Of a DNA stretch of 64,000 nucleotides, positions 35,619 to 46,301 are shown piece by piece; the first letter of the stretch is position 1; every line of letters begins with the position of its first letter. The position numbers and the translations under genes are program-made. A model generated the notes under the pieces. It did not search any database, was not told the origin of the DNA, and worked only from the letters and a program-made list of their open reading frames with translations. The stretch comes from Talpa occidentalis (lineage: Eukaryota > Chordata > Mammalia > Eulipotyphla > Talpidae), in NCBI RefSeq assembly GCF_014898055.3, contig NW_026555331.1:100462684-100526683 (forward strand). The letters are read 5' to 3'.

Positions 35619-35994
35619 TGTATCAGTTACAGTTCTCAGGAGAACAGGACCAATAAAATATACATGAAGATAATTTATTTCAAGAAGTTGGATTACAGGC
35701 TTGTGAGGCCTGGCAAGTATAAAATCCATACAGCAAACTAGCATGGTGGCACGATTTCAAAGTTATAGTCCAATAGAATTCCTTCTTCTCCAAAGAATCA
35801 CAGTTTTTCCCTTAGGTCTTCCACCCATTGGAGGAGGTCTACCCACATTAAGGAAGGTAACTTCCTTAACTTAAGTGAACTAATTGTTACATCTATAAAA
35901 TACCTTCACAGCAACATCTAGATTAGGGTTTTACCAAACACCTAAGTACCGTGGTCTAGTCTAGCAAAGCTGATACACATAACTAACCATCACA
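35619..35994 (-). mobile_element. MLT2-type ERVL solo LTR, antisense
   Basis: 'tgtatcagttacagttctca' ... 'aggcttgtgaggcctggcaa', 'acaccttcacagcaac'-like words at 35905 ('taccttcacagcaacatcta'), 'gattagggttttaccaaac' and the end 'ctaaccatcaca' are MLT2 LTR words read antisense. It has the TG...CA form. No second LTR or internal part adjoins it. Confidence 0.75.
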
Positions 35995-36079
35995 ATAACT
36001 TTGTTCTAAAATCAAATAGGAATTTTGGGTTTACTTAGTTTTCTTTTCTCAAAGGCTCTCTCCTTCATATCAATATTCC

Positions 36080-36560
36080 ATTTCTTTGTAACCAGTTACC
36101 ACAAACTTAGTGGCTTAGACTAATGCAAATGTATTATCTCATGATTTCCATAGGCCAGAAGTATAGCTATGGTATGGCTAGATTCTCTTTTCAGGATCTC
36201 ACTTGACTGAAATCAGGTGTTGGGTTGGCTGTCTTCTCATCCAGAACTCTGGTCCTTTTCTAAGTTTTCTGCTTTTTGGCAAAATTCATCCCCTTCAGAT
36301 TGTAGGGCTGAGATGTGTCAGCTCTTAGAACTTGCCCACTTTCCCTTGCTATGTAGCCCCTCAATCTTCAGGTTAGCAACATACATTAAATTCTTCTGCT
36401 TCAAATTTCTGCTGCCTCTTCTGGGACCAACTGAAGAAAAACTCTCAGCTTTTAGAGGGCTCATGTGATTAGTTCAGGCACAGCAGATAATTTTCCTTTA
36501 AACCAACTGTGCCACATAATATAACTTAATCATGGGAGTGCAATCCCTCATCTCCATAGT
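36080..36560 (-). mobile_element. MLT1-type LTR, antisense
   Basis: 'accagttaccacaaacttag', 'tggcttagactaatgcaaat', 'ttatctcatgatttccatag', 'gccagaagtatagc' and 'tgactgaaatcaggtgttgg' are antisense MLT1 words. The right end near 36550 is fuzzy. Confidence 0.65.
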
Positions 36561-36564
36561 CTTG

Positions 36565-37475
36565 CATTTTCATTATGCAGAACATTCCATGGAAAAGAGA
36601 GGTGCAGAATCTTGGGCCCATCTTAGAATTCTCCCCACCACCTACCTCTTCTTCAAGTTATATTCTCCATGTTCAGGGAAAGAACAGGATTACAGTAAGA
36701 TGCTTGAAAATCACTGGTGAGCAAAACCAATTTCCTAATGGGCACAAGACAGAAGCCAGTACTTGACTCATTCCTTTCTATACAGGATCAGGAGAACTTT
36801 AAAACAGAGCCTTGTTGAATTGTGCATTTTCATAAAGTTCAAGGGGATCCCCCTTTCTTCCTTTCCACAAATGCTGCCTTCAGACAGAGTAAGAGTTTAG
36901 TCATCTTTTCCCATCCTGGGCTTTATTGGTAGCTTCTTGTAAAACCAGTCTCAGCTGCAGTCAGCCAAGCAGGCGTTAAAGACCTATGAAAGCAAAACCA
37001 AACAAAGAGCTACCCAGACTCTTTTGGCATCCCTCCCATCCCACTTTTAAAAGATCACAAAAGGGAGACAGAAGGGGAAAAAATCCCAGTGGGGGCCAAC
37101 CAATGCATACCCTAAAGGGACTTAGCTTGGAAATTTGAGTTTTTTACACTCAGTTGCTTATATACTGCTATTTGGTATGGAAGAAAAGCAGGATGAAAAG
37201 TGAGCAAAGAAACCTTGAAAAATGACCGCAAAAACAAAATTCCAGACTAACAGAAATGTTGACTGTGCCACAAAAAATGTGAAGTCACACTTAGGGCTTT
37301 ATCTTTTCACAACTCCTTTCTGTGATTGCTCCAAATCATTCTATAAAGAAAAGCCCTGCAGCCTCTGCCAAAAAATAAATACTGCAGTGTGCACAGCAAC
37401 AACACACATTTATCAGATTTCTATCAAATTTCTGCACTGGTTATACCGGCACTCAGTTCATGTCCCAAAACATTT
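36565..37475. other. no recognised feature
   Basis: Frames of 62-99 codons occur without homology. Confidence 0.4.
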
Positions 37476-37493
37476 TCAAAAAATCCTTTTTAC

Positions 37494-37753
37494 GGGGCCT
37501 CCCCGGTGGTGCAGCGGTTGAGCACTGGGTTGCAAAGCTGCCCGCAGCCTCTGCAGCGCCAGTTCAATCCCCGGCCGCCTGGTGAGGGTCCCATATGGCG
37601 CGCAGATCTCCCCTGCCACCCGCTGCTCCCCTCAGCAGTGTACTTCATCAGTCTGCCTGTTCTGTTCCCTGCTCTGGCTCTGGTGTATCCTCTCACCCTC
37701 CCGCACTTCTGACTGTACCCAGTGCTTGTATAAATATAAATAAATCTTAAAAA
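37494..37753 (+). mobile_element. T+ SINE, subfamily A, full length
   Basis: GGGGCCTCCCCGGTGGTGCA head, 'gcggttgagcactgggttgc', B box AGTTCAATCCC, tail AAATATAAATAAATCTT. The duplication AAAAAATCCTTTTTAC at 37478-37493 and about 37753-37768 is perfect, so this is a young copy. Confidence 0.95.
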
Positions 37754-37769
37754 AAAAATCCTTTTTACA

Positions 37770-39240
37770 GGAATGTTAAAAAAGAGATAAAGAGGTGCCC
37801 CAACTTCTTATTTGATTTTTCTTTTACTGGAAAACCTGGAAAAAGAATGCAGGCATGTCTGGGTAAGAAGCATTCATTTTCCCATAAACTTAATTTATAA
37901 TCCTATGCAATAGAGAGGAACGTAATCCCTGCAAAACAGATCCTGGGTATTGCTAATATAGATATCTCAGTCTGCTTACAATGTACTTCACTTGACCACA
38001 GACTGAAAGATCTTTTGAAATGAGCTGTGGAAGTCCCCCTCAAGAGAACTCTCCCTCAGTGAAGAGCCTCAAATGACACCTCACTGGAAGCAATTGTGAT
38101 TAGAAGAGTTACAAGGAACTGAAATGTTCTCATGAAATTTAATGTTTAATTTAAGCATTTCTTCTCCTGAAGAAATCTAAACAGAGACCAAGCCAAATAC
38201 CTCTGGTAGTCAGGAGAACTAACAATGCAATCCCCTGCCAAGTGCTTGGAGTGATTGAGATAATGATGTTCTTTTCAAGAGAGTTTTTTGGCATGGATTT
38301 TCCCTCCATTCTCAACTTTTGGGGGAGCTTTCTATTTTATCTAGAATATTAATTATATTTAATGATGCAGAAGAGCGAGGAGGGGTACAAAGAAATAATG
38401 ACTTGACTTTCTCGTATGTTGCAAGCTAAAGAGAGAGAAAGACATGACGAGGGAGAATGTAGGAAACACAGCCAAGGCAGACATGGAGAGAAGTCATAAA
38501 AAGCATTTCTCCATCCATCATCCCTATCCCCAGAACATCCTTAGTGGGGGGTCTGGAAAGAGAGCTTGTGATTTTTCTAGAGTTGGAGCACAGAGTTCAT
38601 GAAATCAATTTCCTTGTCTCATCTATTAATTAAAACCACTTTCATCACCTATACTTTAATTCAAGGAGGTAAGAATGAAAATATTATAAAAATAAACCTT
38701 GACAACATAAATGATAGTTCCCAGAAGTTTCCTTTATGTGTTCCAATGTTATCATCACCATCATTTACCACAAGAGGATTCTCCAGAGATGTCTGGAAAA
38801 TGAGCTATTTAAATCAACACCCCTTACAAAGTAAATAAATTCTCAGTTCTGAGCTTTCATCCATCCAACATTTCCTCCTCTATGTATTTTACGATCTTCC
38901 TCTTGACTAAGGAAAATTATTCTTAGCATTAGTTTTACTTAAGTGGTCACTTCCTTTTCTTTTTCCCTTATGACAGTTCTGACAGGATACCTTCTATTAG
39001 GGCAATTCTCTTAGACTGAAAGATGAGAGTATTTATTCAGTGTCTATGGCATTGGGTTTTCTCAGTCTTACCTGAAATTTTGATCTAGATGGTCTATTTT
39101 TTGTGGGGATTGTCCTATGCACTGTGTGATGGTAGCAACACCCTGGCTTCTACCCACAAGATGCTAGTAGTACAGTTGTGACAACTAAAGATACTTCCAA
39201 GTGTTGTTAATTTCCCCAGGAGCAAAATTCTCCTCAGTTA
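37770..39240. other. no recognised feature
   Basis: About 1.5 kb with no repeat or frame of interest (longest 79 codons). Confidence 0.4.
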
Positions 39241-39253
39241 AGAACAAGAAGAC

Positions 39254-39520
39254 GGGCCTCCCCTGGTGGCGCAGTGGTTGAGCGCTGGGCTGCAAAGCTG
39301 CCTGCAGCCTCTGCAGTGCCAGTTCGATACCCGGCCCCCGGAGAGGGTCCCACATGGTGCGACAGATTTCTCCTGCTGCGCCTGCTGCTCCCTTCAGCAG
39401 TGTATTTCGTCAGTCTGCCTGTTCTGTTCTCCACTCTGGCTCTGGTGAATTCTCTCACCCTCCCGCGCTTCTGACTGTACCCAGTGCTTGTATAAATAAA
39501 TAAACTTTAAAAAAAAAAAA
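39254..39520 (+). mobile_element. T+ SINE, subfamily A, full length
   Basis: GGGCCTCCCCTGGTGGCGCA head, B box GTTCGATACC, tail AAATAAATAAACTTT plus A-run. Duplication ACAAGAAGAC at 39244-39253 and 39521-39530. Confidence 0.94.
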
Positions 39521-39530
39521 ACAAGAAGAC

Positions 39531-40125
39531 AAGTAGAATACAAAATAAATATAAATTCCTTTTCTTGAGGAGGTTAGAATCCATGGAGACACAGAATATT
39601 AGACATGGAAGCATGCTTACACATGATTTTGACCAACTATTCTTTTTTTTATTAGTAAATTAACTGAGTGAGTACTGAGACATAAACTGACTTGCTTACT
39701 CACTGTACAATATAAGAATTCCAGGAAAAAAAAAACACAAGATCAAGGTTAAATTGTGTTTTTATAGACTGCAGATGTTATTTTTTTAAAGGAGAGAATA
39801 ATGTGGGTTAACAGTAGCATGGAGGAAACAGGATTGTCTTGAAGGATGAGCACTTACTTGAGGGGTAATACGAAGAGAAGGGAAAAGGACATTGAACATG
39901 ATCATGTGTGACCACAGCATACATGAAGATTTAAAGGCAGAGCATGGAATGTTAAAGGAAAAAGGCAGAGGCTAATCTAGAATGGCAAGAGATAAACTGG
40001 AGAGGCTGAATGGGTCCAAATTCTGAAGGTCTTTGATTCCCTAGATTAAGTGCTAACTCTGGTTCATAGCCCTCCAGAGAAATGACTTCTGACATTATCT
40101 TGGGAAGGTAGAAAAATGGAAACAC
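39531..40125. other. no confident feature
   Basis: 39640-39740 might be a very decayed antisense MIR. Confidence 0.35.
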
Positions 40126-40129
40126 ACAA

Positions 40130-40310
40130 AATGGGAATTGAGATCCAAATTCTAGTCGCAGCAATTCCCTGACAGTTGAATGGTTTGAACAGACCTCTTT
40201 TATTTTCCTTATTTTCCTAGGCCTTACTTCCTGCATCAGTAAAATAAAGGGGTAGAATCAGATGATCCCCAAGGTTCTTTCCAGTTCTCACATTCTATGA
40301 TTCAGTGAAC
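40130..40310 (+). mobile_element. MIR-superfamily SINE (variant 3' end)
   Basis: 'ttcctgcatcagtaaaataa', 'ggggtagaatcagatgatcc' and 'ccaaggttctttccagttct' followed by 'attctatgattca' match the MIR-type element ending in 'ttccagctctaaaattctatgattc'. Confidence 0.7.
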
Positions 40311-40314
40311 AATC

Positions 40315-40855
40315 ACCCCTCAAAATCCCCCTCCCCCAATGAGATTACATACTTGCTCTCCTCTATATTGCTGACCAAAGAACTGTTTATTGTTTACCCT
40401 CTCATGTCTCATCAGGTTCCCTAAGGAGCTGTGAAGTGAGGGGTATGTAACTTCGGTTCCAACCGCATATTACAGCCACGTATGAATAGCCTGACTGCAA
40501 GGAAATGTGCTAAAGTCCCAAATGTTCCCAATTAGTTGCAGTGTTTTCTGTTACAGAATAAGGTCTGCCATTTCCTGCTCTGACTTTAGCTAAACATGTG
40601 ACTGCAAGGTTGACTGGGTTTGGAAAAGTAATATACAAACTGAAAGGCAAGTGAACAGAAAACAAATCATCTAACATGACACTGTTGTATCATTTAATAA
40701 ACTCTATCAAAGTCATTAAAAGGGTTTAGTATAGCTTGGCATGGATGAGGGCAAACAAATAGAATATGAAACAAATTAAGAATTACTATTCAATGAGGGA
40801 CAGTTTAAAAATGGGGAGAGATATTTTCACTGCAAAACTAATGAGGGATTAAAAA
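40315..40855. other. no recognised feature
   Basis: Nothing identified. Confidence 0.4.
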
Positions 40856-40859
40856 TTAG

Positions 40860-41215
40860 AATATATATTGAATTTCTGGTGGCCATTAAGAAACAGAAAG
40901 CAGACCCAGTAGGAAAATCAGCAAATACTATAAACAGATAATCTTCAAAAAGTTAGTAAGACTACCAAGAGAAACTCAAAATCAGGCATAATCTGGGACA
41001 TGGAAATTTAAAGAAATGATGAGATATTGTCTTGCACCTATTAGGCTAACTAAAATTAGAAAGCAAGATAATGGCAAATATTGGCAGAAATTTAAGAACC
41101 TCTATGTACTGTTGGTAGGAGTATAAACTGGTACAACTGGTATGGAGAGAAATTTGGCAGATGATTAATCAAACAAAGTACACTCATACCTACGACCTTT
41201 CCTGAGCAAACATCT
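40860..41215 (+). mobile_element. old L1, ORF2 C-terminal region
   Basis: 'gatgagatattgtcttgcac', 'aagataatggcaaatattgg', 'gttggtaggagtataaact' and 'ggtatggagagaaatttggc' parallel 6235-6400 of the younger L1 at much higher divergence. Confidence 0.75.
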
Positions 41216-41333
41216 GTATTAACTTTTTAGGGCTGCCTTACCATGGTACCACAAACCTGGGGGACTTAAAACAACAGAAATTCATCTTCCCACAGTTCTA
41301 GAGATAAGAAGTCTGATCAAAATATCAGCCAGA

Positions 41334-41640
41334 GGGCCTCCCCGGTGGCGCAGCGGTTGAGCACTGGGTTGCGAAGCTGCCCGCGGCCTCTGCAGCGCCG
41401 GTTCGATCCCCAGCTGCTCCCCGGCCACCAGAGGAGGGTCCCACATGGCGCGCAGACCTCTCCTGCCGCCCGCTGCTCCCCTCAGCAGTGTACTTCGGCC
41501 CTTCTGCCTGTTCTGCTCCCCGCTCTGGCTCTGGTGAATTCTCTCACCCTCCCGTGCTTCTGACTGTACCCAGTGCATGTATAAACAAAACAAACAAACA
41601 AATAAATAAATAAAACATGCCTCTATTAATAAAAAAAAAA
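41334..41640 (+). mobile_element. T+ SINE, subfamily A with 3' extension
   Basis: GGGCCTCCCCGGTGGCGCAG head with intact A box (TGGCGCAGCGG) and B box (GGTTCGATCCC). It reads CAGTGCATGTATAAAC where other copies have CAGTGCTTGTATAAA. The tail is AAACAAACAAATAAATAAAT then AAAACATGCC and an A-run, without TCTTT. Duplication AATATCAGCCAGA at about 41320-41332 and 41643-41655. Very well preserved. Confidence 0.95.
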
Positions 41641-41781
41641 AAAAATATCAGCCAGAATTTGCTCCCTCAAAAGAAGAGTCCTTCTTGCCTCTTTTAGTTT
41701 CTGGTGACTCTAGTTACTCCTTGGCTTCACAATTTCAATCTCTCAGTTTTCACCTAACCTCTTCTTTTCCTGTATTTTCCC

Positions 41782-41789
<8 letters not shown>

Positions 41790-41812
<23 letters not shown>

Positions 41813-41916
41813 TTTGTGGGACCCCTCGTCAGTGGCCAGGAATCGAACTGGTGCTGCAGAAGCTGCGGGCAGCCTCGCAACCCAGCGCTCAACCGCTGCA
41901 CCACCAGGGGAGGCCC
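41790..41916 (-). mobile_element. half SINE: tRNA-like part plus poly(A) only
   Basis: A 25-26-base T-run, then the antisense of the first 100 or so bases of subfamily A, from GTGGGACCCCTCG to CCACCAGGGGAGGCCC. The body and T+ tail are missing. A 13-base duplication TCCCTTCCATTCT at 41778-41790 and 41917-41929 shows it inserted in this short form and was not cut down later. Confidence 0.93.
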
Positions 41917-42055
41917 TCCCTTCCATTCTTTTTAAAAACTGCCAGTCATTGTATTTAACTTGCTTACATTTGTGAAGATTCTATTTCCAAATACAGCCAT
42001 GACAAGAGGTTTCAGAGATACAGATATTTGGAATACAATATTCAATCCAGATAGT

Positions 42056-42460
42056 TCAAGCTCTACCCCCTCCCAATTTATGTCCTCCCACATGCAAAAT
42101 ATATTTACCCCATCCAAAGATCTCCCCAAATTTTAACCCATTCTAGCATCAACTCTAAGTTCAATCTCTCATCCAGTTATCATAAAATCTAAAAAAAAGT
42201 CCAAATTTTATCATCTCTATAATCCAAATTAGATATGGGTAAAACTTGAGGTATGGTCCATCCTGGGGTAAAATTCTTTCCCAACTTTGAAACTAGAAAA
42301 CAGGGTATCTGTATACAAAATACAAATTCCATCCAGACATTTCCATTCCAAAAAGTAGAAAATGGAAGGAATAAAGTGGCCACTAGGTTTCAAGAAAGTC
42401 AATGCCCTACTCATCTTTCTGTCTTCTTCTATTCTTCCACTTATAAGGATACTTGTCACT
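42056..42460 (-). mobile_element. MaLR internal remnant
   Basis: 'ctctaagttcaatctctcat', 'gatatgggtaaaacttgagg', 'tatggtccatcctggggtaa' and 'acatttccattccaaaaagt' read as antisense MaLR internal sequence. It adjoins the LTR at its left in the right order for one minus-strand element. Confidence 0.6.
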
Positions 42461-42612
42461 GGATTTAGGGTCAACCAGTATTATCAAAGGTGCCCTCATC
42501 TCCAGATACTTAATGATATTTGCCAAGATGTTTTATCTTTGGTTTTACTCAAAGATTCTAGGAAGTAGGATGTGGTCATATCTTTTTGGGATCCATCATT
42601 CAACCTACAAGA
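42461..42612 (-). mobile_element. possible second MLT1 LTR fragment of the same element
   Basis: 'gatacttgtcactggattta' (42447 on) and 'gggatccatcattcaaccta' resemble the part of antisense MLT1 near its far end. If so, the element runs LTR-internal-LTR. Confidence 0.4.
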
Positions 42613-42754
42613 TCCACTGTAAGATCCCAGAGAAATTCTGGGAACTGGTAAAACCATCACCTTCACTGCCCCTCTTCATCCTCACACTTGTCTCACCTTT
42701 TTCTAAGAGGTTCATTGAGGCATTGTATAGATCTATAGAATTACTATAGATAGC

Positions 42755-42935
42755 TTGAAACACTATGCAGCCCTACTCCCTCATTGTATAGGATTGGAAA
42801 TTGAGGTCCTAAAGAGAATGAGCAATTTTCCCAAAGTCACGGGGTTAATTAGTTATAGGATTAGGACTAGGACCCCGGTTTTCAGAACTCCAATCTCATT
42901 CACTGCCCAATTCACCTTCCTAGTGACAACAAAGG
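42755..42935 (-). mobile_element. MIR, antisense
   Basis: 'ttggaaattgaggtcctaaa', 'gcaattttcccaaagtcacg', 'gttaattagttataggatta' and 'ggaccccggttttcagaact' follow the antisense MIR core. Confidence 0.8.
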
Positions 42936-42999
42936 CTGTTGATCTGTATGAAGTTCTTTCCTTCCAGTCTTCTTAAACCTTGCCAATGAAAATATTGCC

Positions 43000-43110
43000 T
43001 GTGGACAGCAATAAAGGCATTACTTAGGAACTTGTTAGAAATACAGACTATCAGGCCTCACCCAGACTCTTAGGTGATTCTAATGCATATTAAAAATTGA
43101 TACTTTTTAA
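43000..43110 (+). mobile_element. MER5-like hAT MITE
   Basis: 'ggaacttgttagaaatacag', 'gcctcacccagactcttagg' and 'tgattctaatgcatatta' match MER5A with an internal deletion. Confidence 0.75.
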
Positions 43111-43173
43111 AAAATAACAATTCAGATATTTATTAATTCACAGATATACTTATTGTGTATAAAGCAGGATGGT

Positions 43174-43239
43174 AGGAGTTCATATTACCAGAAAAAAATA
43201 TAAAAAAGGAGTTTATACTACCAGAAAAAAATATAAATA
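43174..43239. repeat. 33-bp tandem duplication
   Basis: AGGAGTTCATATTACCAG at 43174 and AGGAGTTTATACTACCAG at 43207, each followed by an A-run and TATAAA. Confidence 0.9.
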
Positions 43240-43975
43240 GAACTTGTTTTAATTATTTTAAAAATTTAGAAATAACAGCACATTAAGGACCTTGATTAAA
43301 TACCACTAATACACGTAGATATGATAATCTGACTTCAATATTAAAATTATTTTAGATTTAAATGTTGTAAAGACAAGGTAAAAATAAATACCTAAACATC
43401 CCTGATGTTTAGGTATCATGTGCATATGTCAATTTCCAATGTATCCAAACCACACTCACTGCTATATAAAATCTTTGCTCAAATTAAAACCATCACAATA
43501 TAAGGTTGACTTTAGGTTTGAGCCAAGGACTGAATGCCAGTTCCATTGTCAATATTATAAAACTGGCACAGAAAATAACCTTACTAACCTAGTCATTGTT
43601 GTACCCTTCTTCATCTCCTTGATCTTACTGTTGTCAAAAAATCATTTCTGGTGTAGATTAAAGCAGACCCAAAGCACACATGCTGTCTGGCAACTTTTCC
43701 TCCCCCTTCTCTTATTAACATTGAGTTTCACATCAAGAACTTTGGCCTTTCCTTGTTTCTTAGCAACAGAGCTTCCAAAGGAGTACAAGAGCAAGGACGT
43801 CACAAAGATTGTAAGAGAACAAAAGCAGCGAGGATAAACCATATACACTGGGAAACATAAAACCTACAAGTTTGAGAACAATGGGGCCCCTTTGGTATAG
43901 CTAAGAGTATTTATCCAGCCCCAGGCATCACAGCTTATCTGTTCTCTGCTCTAGTGCTGTCTTTGTGTGCTCAAA
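43240..43975. other. no recognised feature
   Basis: A 139-codon frame (43418-43837, +) overlaps a 68-codon antisense frame. Neither shows a domain I know. Confidence 0.35.
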
Positions 43976-45343
43976 TGACAGTATTTGTAACATTCTAGTT
44001 GATGACTCTAATTGATGGCTGATAGTAAATAAGATCAAGTCCTAACTCTTGGGAATGAGAAAAGCCATTGGAATAAATACACTTGGGGAGAAATGCAATA
44101 CATGTACAAAATAATAATATCGATGCAAACCAGGATGTGACAGAGTAATCACCTGATGTACAAAGATGAAACATGTTATAGATGATCAAATAAAAGGTCC
44201 AGACTGGCAGCATGGACAGAATTGCCTGTCTATATACACTGACCTTCTTTGCTTAGTCATTTTCACTGTGGCTGAAGATGGCCACTCCACAGTTTACAAG
44301 TTTACATATTGTAGATGGTACTATAGTGAATACCCATTTTCGATGGTTTTGACTACAAATTCACAAAAGAAACTACTGTCTGGTTTGGATCAGGAATGTA
44401 CCTGTGGCTTTGCGGATCTGTCAACAGTACCTAAACTGTTTGTGAACCATATGGTAGAAAGGGATCAATTCCTAGTACAAAGAATTTATTGGTTTGTGAG
44501 CAGAGCAGATACTTCAAAAGGTGTTTGCCTGTGAGGTAGAGGCATACAGTGACAAACAAAAGTGTTCAGGAACAGCATCTTGTCTGACAGTGGCTCCCTG
44601 AACTGGACTGAGCCTCTTAGTCAGAACTGCCCACAAGCAGAGTAACATTTCATAGGAATTCAGTGGGAACAGTCACCTGAGGCTGAGACATTGGAGTCTT
44701 CTCAAACTTACTTCCTTCATCTCTCAAAATCTGGTTATTCTTTACCTGGTGATTTTCAATAAATTCAGTTACCTCTCCTAAAACTTACTCTAGCCCATTC
44801 TTTTTGTTGGGGCTAATGTTTTTACAGTGCAAGAGCCCATCTTTTAGTACAAGTTCATCCAGACCAGTGTCAGAAACTGGTCTAGCATCTGGTAAGCCTT
44901 ATATTCCTCATTTCAGTCCCTTCCTAAGGTTTATATTCTAACTGATGCAAACTGGGGTTATTTAAGTGAAGGACAGAATGTTGAAATGCAAGTTTACTAG
45001 TGTTCTAGGCAGGTAGGTCATGGTGTGAGCCAATTCTGATGTTTAAATAAGACATCACACAAAAACCCTATGAATTTATACAAACCATACGCTGACTATA
45101 GGTAATATATTGTACTGGGGATTGATTCAACACCTTATAGACTATGCTTTAATAGCCCCTATCATTATCTGTTGGCAGTATCTGTCACAATAGGCTACAG
45201 GGAACAGAAAACAATGAAAGGTAACACTAAATTACACAACAAACAGTCAAGGAAAGGCAGTCATAGAATTTAGTGGCTCAAAAATGAGACTAAGGATCTG
45301 ACTCTTCTTGCCCTTCTGCTATACTCAGCATATTGGTTTGACA
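43976..45343. other. unassigned sequence with a 122-codon open stretch
   Basis: 44166-44534 (+) stays open for 122 codons with balanced composition (Trp, Cys, Tyr-containing, not low complexity). No motif, promoter or splice context is visible. It could be a decayed retroelement or pseudogene piece, or chance. Confidence 0.35.
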
Positions 45344-45555
45344 TGTAAAATGGTTAAATGTGTGTGCCAACTTGGCTAGATCACAGGGTACTCAGTTATC
45401 TGGCTAAACATTATTTCTGGGTATATCTATAAGGGTGTTTCCAGGTCAAATTAGCATTTGAATCAGTGAACTCTAGTAAAGCAGTTTTGCTCTTCCCATT
45501 ATTGGTGGACATCATCTACTCTGTTGAACTCCTAAGTAAAACAAATAGGTGGAAG

Positions 45556-46025
45556 TGTTAGGGGGAAAAAGGATGTCCCAAAGCAAATTCCATATAGGCT
45601 TTGTGGACTCCACCCCCACCCCAGGTCAAAGCCAAAGACACTGGGAACTCCAAATCCCATCACCACCAAAGGGAAGGTAGCTGGGACCTGAGGGTGGGGT
45701 TAAGCAGCCAGGTGGATACAAAAGGCAGACACGTGGGCTTTGGGGGCTCTCCATTTTTGGGCTCTCGGCCAGCTCGGAGCGTCCGGCCAGCTCTGAGAGT
45801 GACTTTGGGTTTCCAGGTCGTCGGATCGGGTAGGACGCATTAAAGACTTTATTTCCCTATTTTCTCCCTGAGTTGTACATTTTCCTTATTTCTTTTTCTC
45901 TTGTAAATAAACCTTTTATTAACCCTTTTGTGTGTGTCTGTAGTAGAGTATTCATAAGTCCCTTTAAAGCGCGGGTGAGGACCCACAGCCAGGAACCCGT
46001 TTAATATCGGGGTTGCTCTGTAACA
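45556..46025 (+). mobile_element. younger solo LTR nested in the ERVL 5' LTR
   Basis: 470 bp with TG...CA ends (TGTTAGGGGG ... CTCTGTAACA). Features are a TATA-like ATACAAAA (45717-45724), an E-box CACGTG (45730-45735), a cluster of CpGs at 45760-45840, and AATAAA at 45906-45911 followed by a GT-rich stretch. About 13 CpGs survive, unlike the surrounding fossil. It interrupts words continuous in the 3' LTR, which proves insertion. No internal region or partner LTR is in the window. A clear target duplication was not resolved. ERV class unknown. Confidence 0.8.
45717..45911 (+). promoter_or_regulatory. possible LTR promoter and poly(A) signal
   Basis: Order TATA-like box, CpG-rich segment, AATAAA fits a U3-R layout. 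Activity is inferred from layout only. Confidence 0.35.
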
Positions 46026-46240
46026 GCTGAAGAAAGAATTTAGTCCTTCCAGTCTGATTGGTAGTTGGAATATTTCTCTTCTACCCTTGGCACCCCTAGT
46101 TCTCAAGCCTTCAGCTCTAGACAAAACTATATCATTACTCACATGGTTCTCAGGCCTTTGGACACCAGCTTTCCAGCTTGGAGACAGCAGAAAATGGGAC
46201 TTCTAAGCCTACAATTACTTAAAATAAATGCATTCATGTA

Positions 46241-46257
46241 CACACACACACACACAT
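46241..46257. repeat. short (CA)n run in the ERVL LTR
   Basis: Eight or so CA units just before the LTR end. Confidence 0.85.
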
Positions 46258-46301
46258 ATCTCCTATTGGTTCTATTTCTCTAGAGAACCTTAACTAATAC
46301 A

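Larger units (their letters stand above)
41225..42055 (-). mobile_element. MLT1-type LTR split by two SINE insertions
   Basis: Antisense MLT1 words 'gtaccacaaacctgggggac', 'ttaaaacaacagaaattcat', 'cccacagttctagagataag' precede the first SINE. After it come 'cagccagaatttgctccctc', the second SINE, then 'ttctatttccaaatacagcc' and 'caatattcaatcc'. Removing both SINEs leaves about 400 bp, usual for this LTR. Confidence 0.7.
45344..46301 (+). mobile_element. ERVL (MLT2-type) 5' LTR, split by a younger LTR
   Basis: 'ttaaatgtgtgtgccaactt', 'ctggctaaacattatttctg', 'agcatttgaatcagtgaact' and 'tggtggacatcatctactct' form the first part. After the inserted LTR it continues with 'cacccctagttctcaagcct' and 'tcctattggttctatttctc', ending 'ctaataca'. 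The same words occur in the 3' LTR at 49226-49702. Without the insertion it is about 490 bp. Confidence 0.88.

Noticed and set aside
45760..45840. CpG island of a cellular gene
   Set aside because: The CpG cluster is short and lies wholly inside the nested solo LTR.
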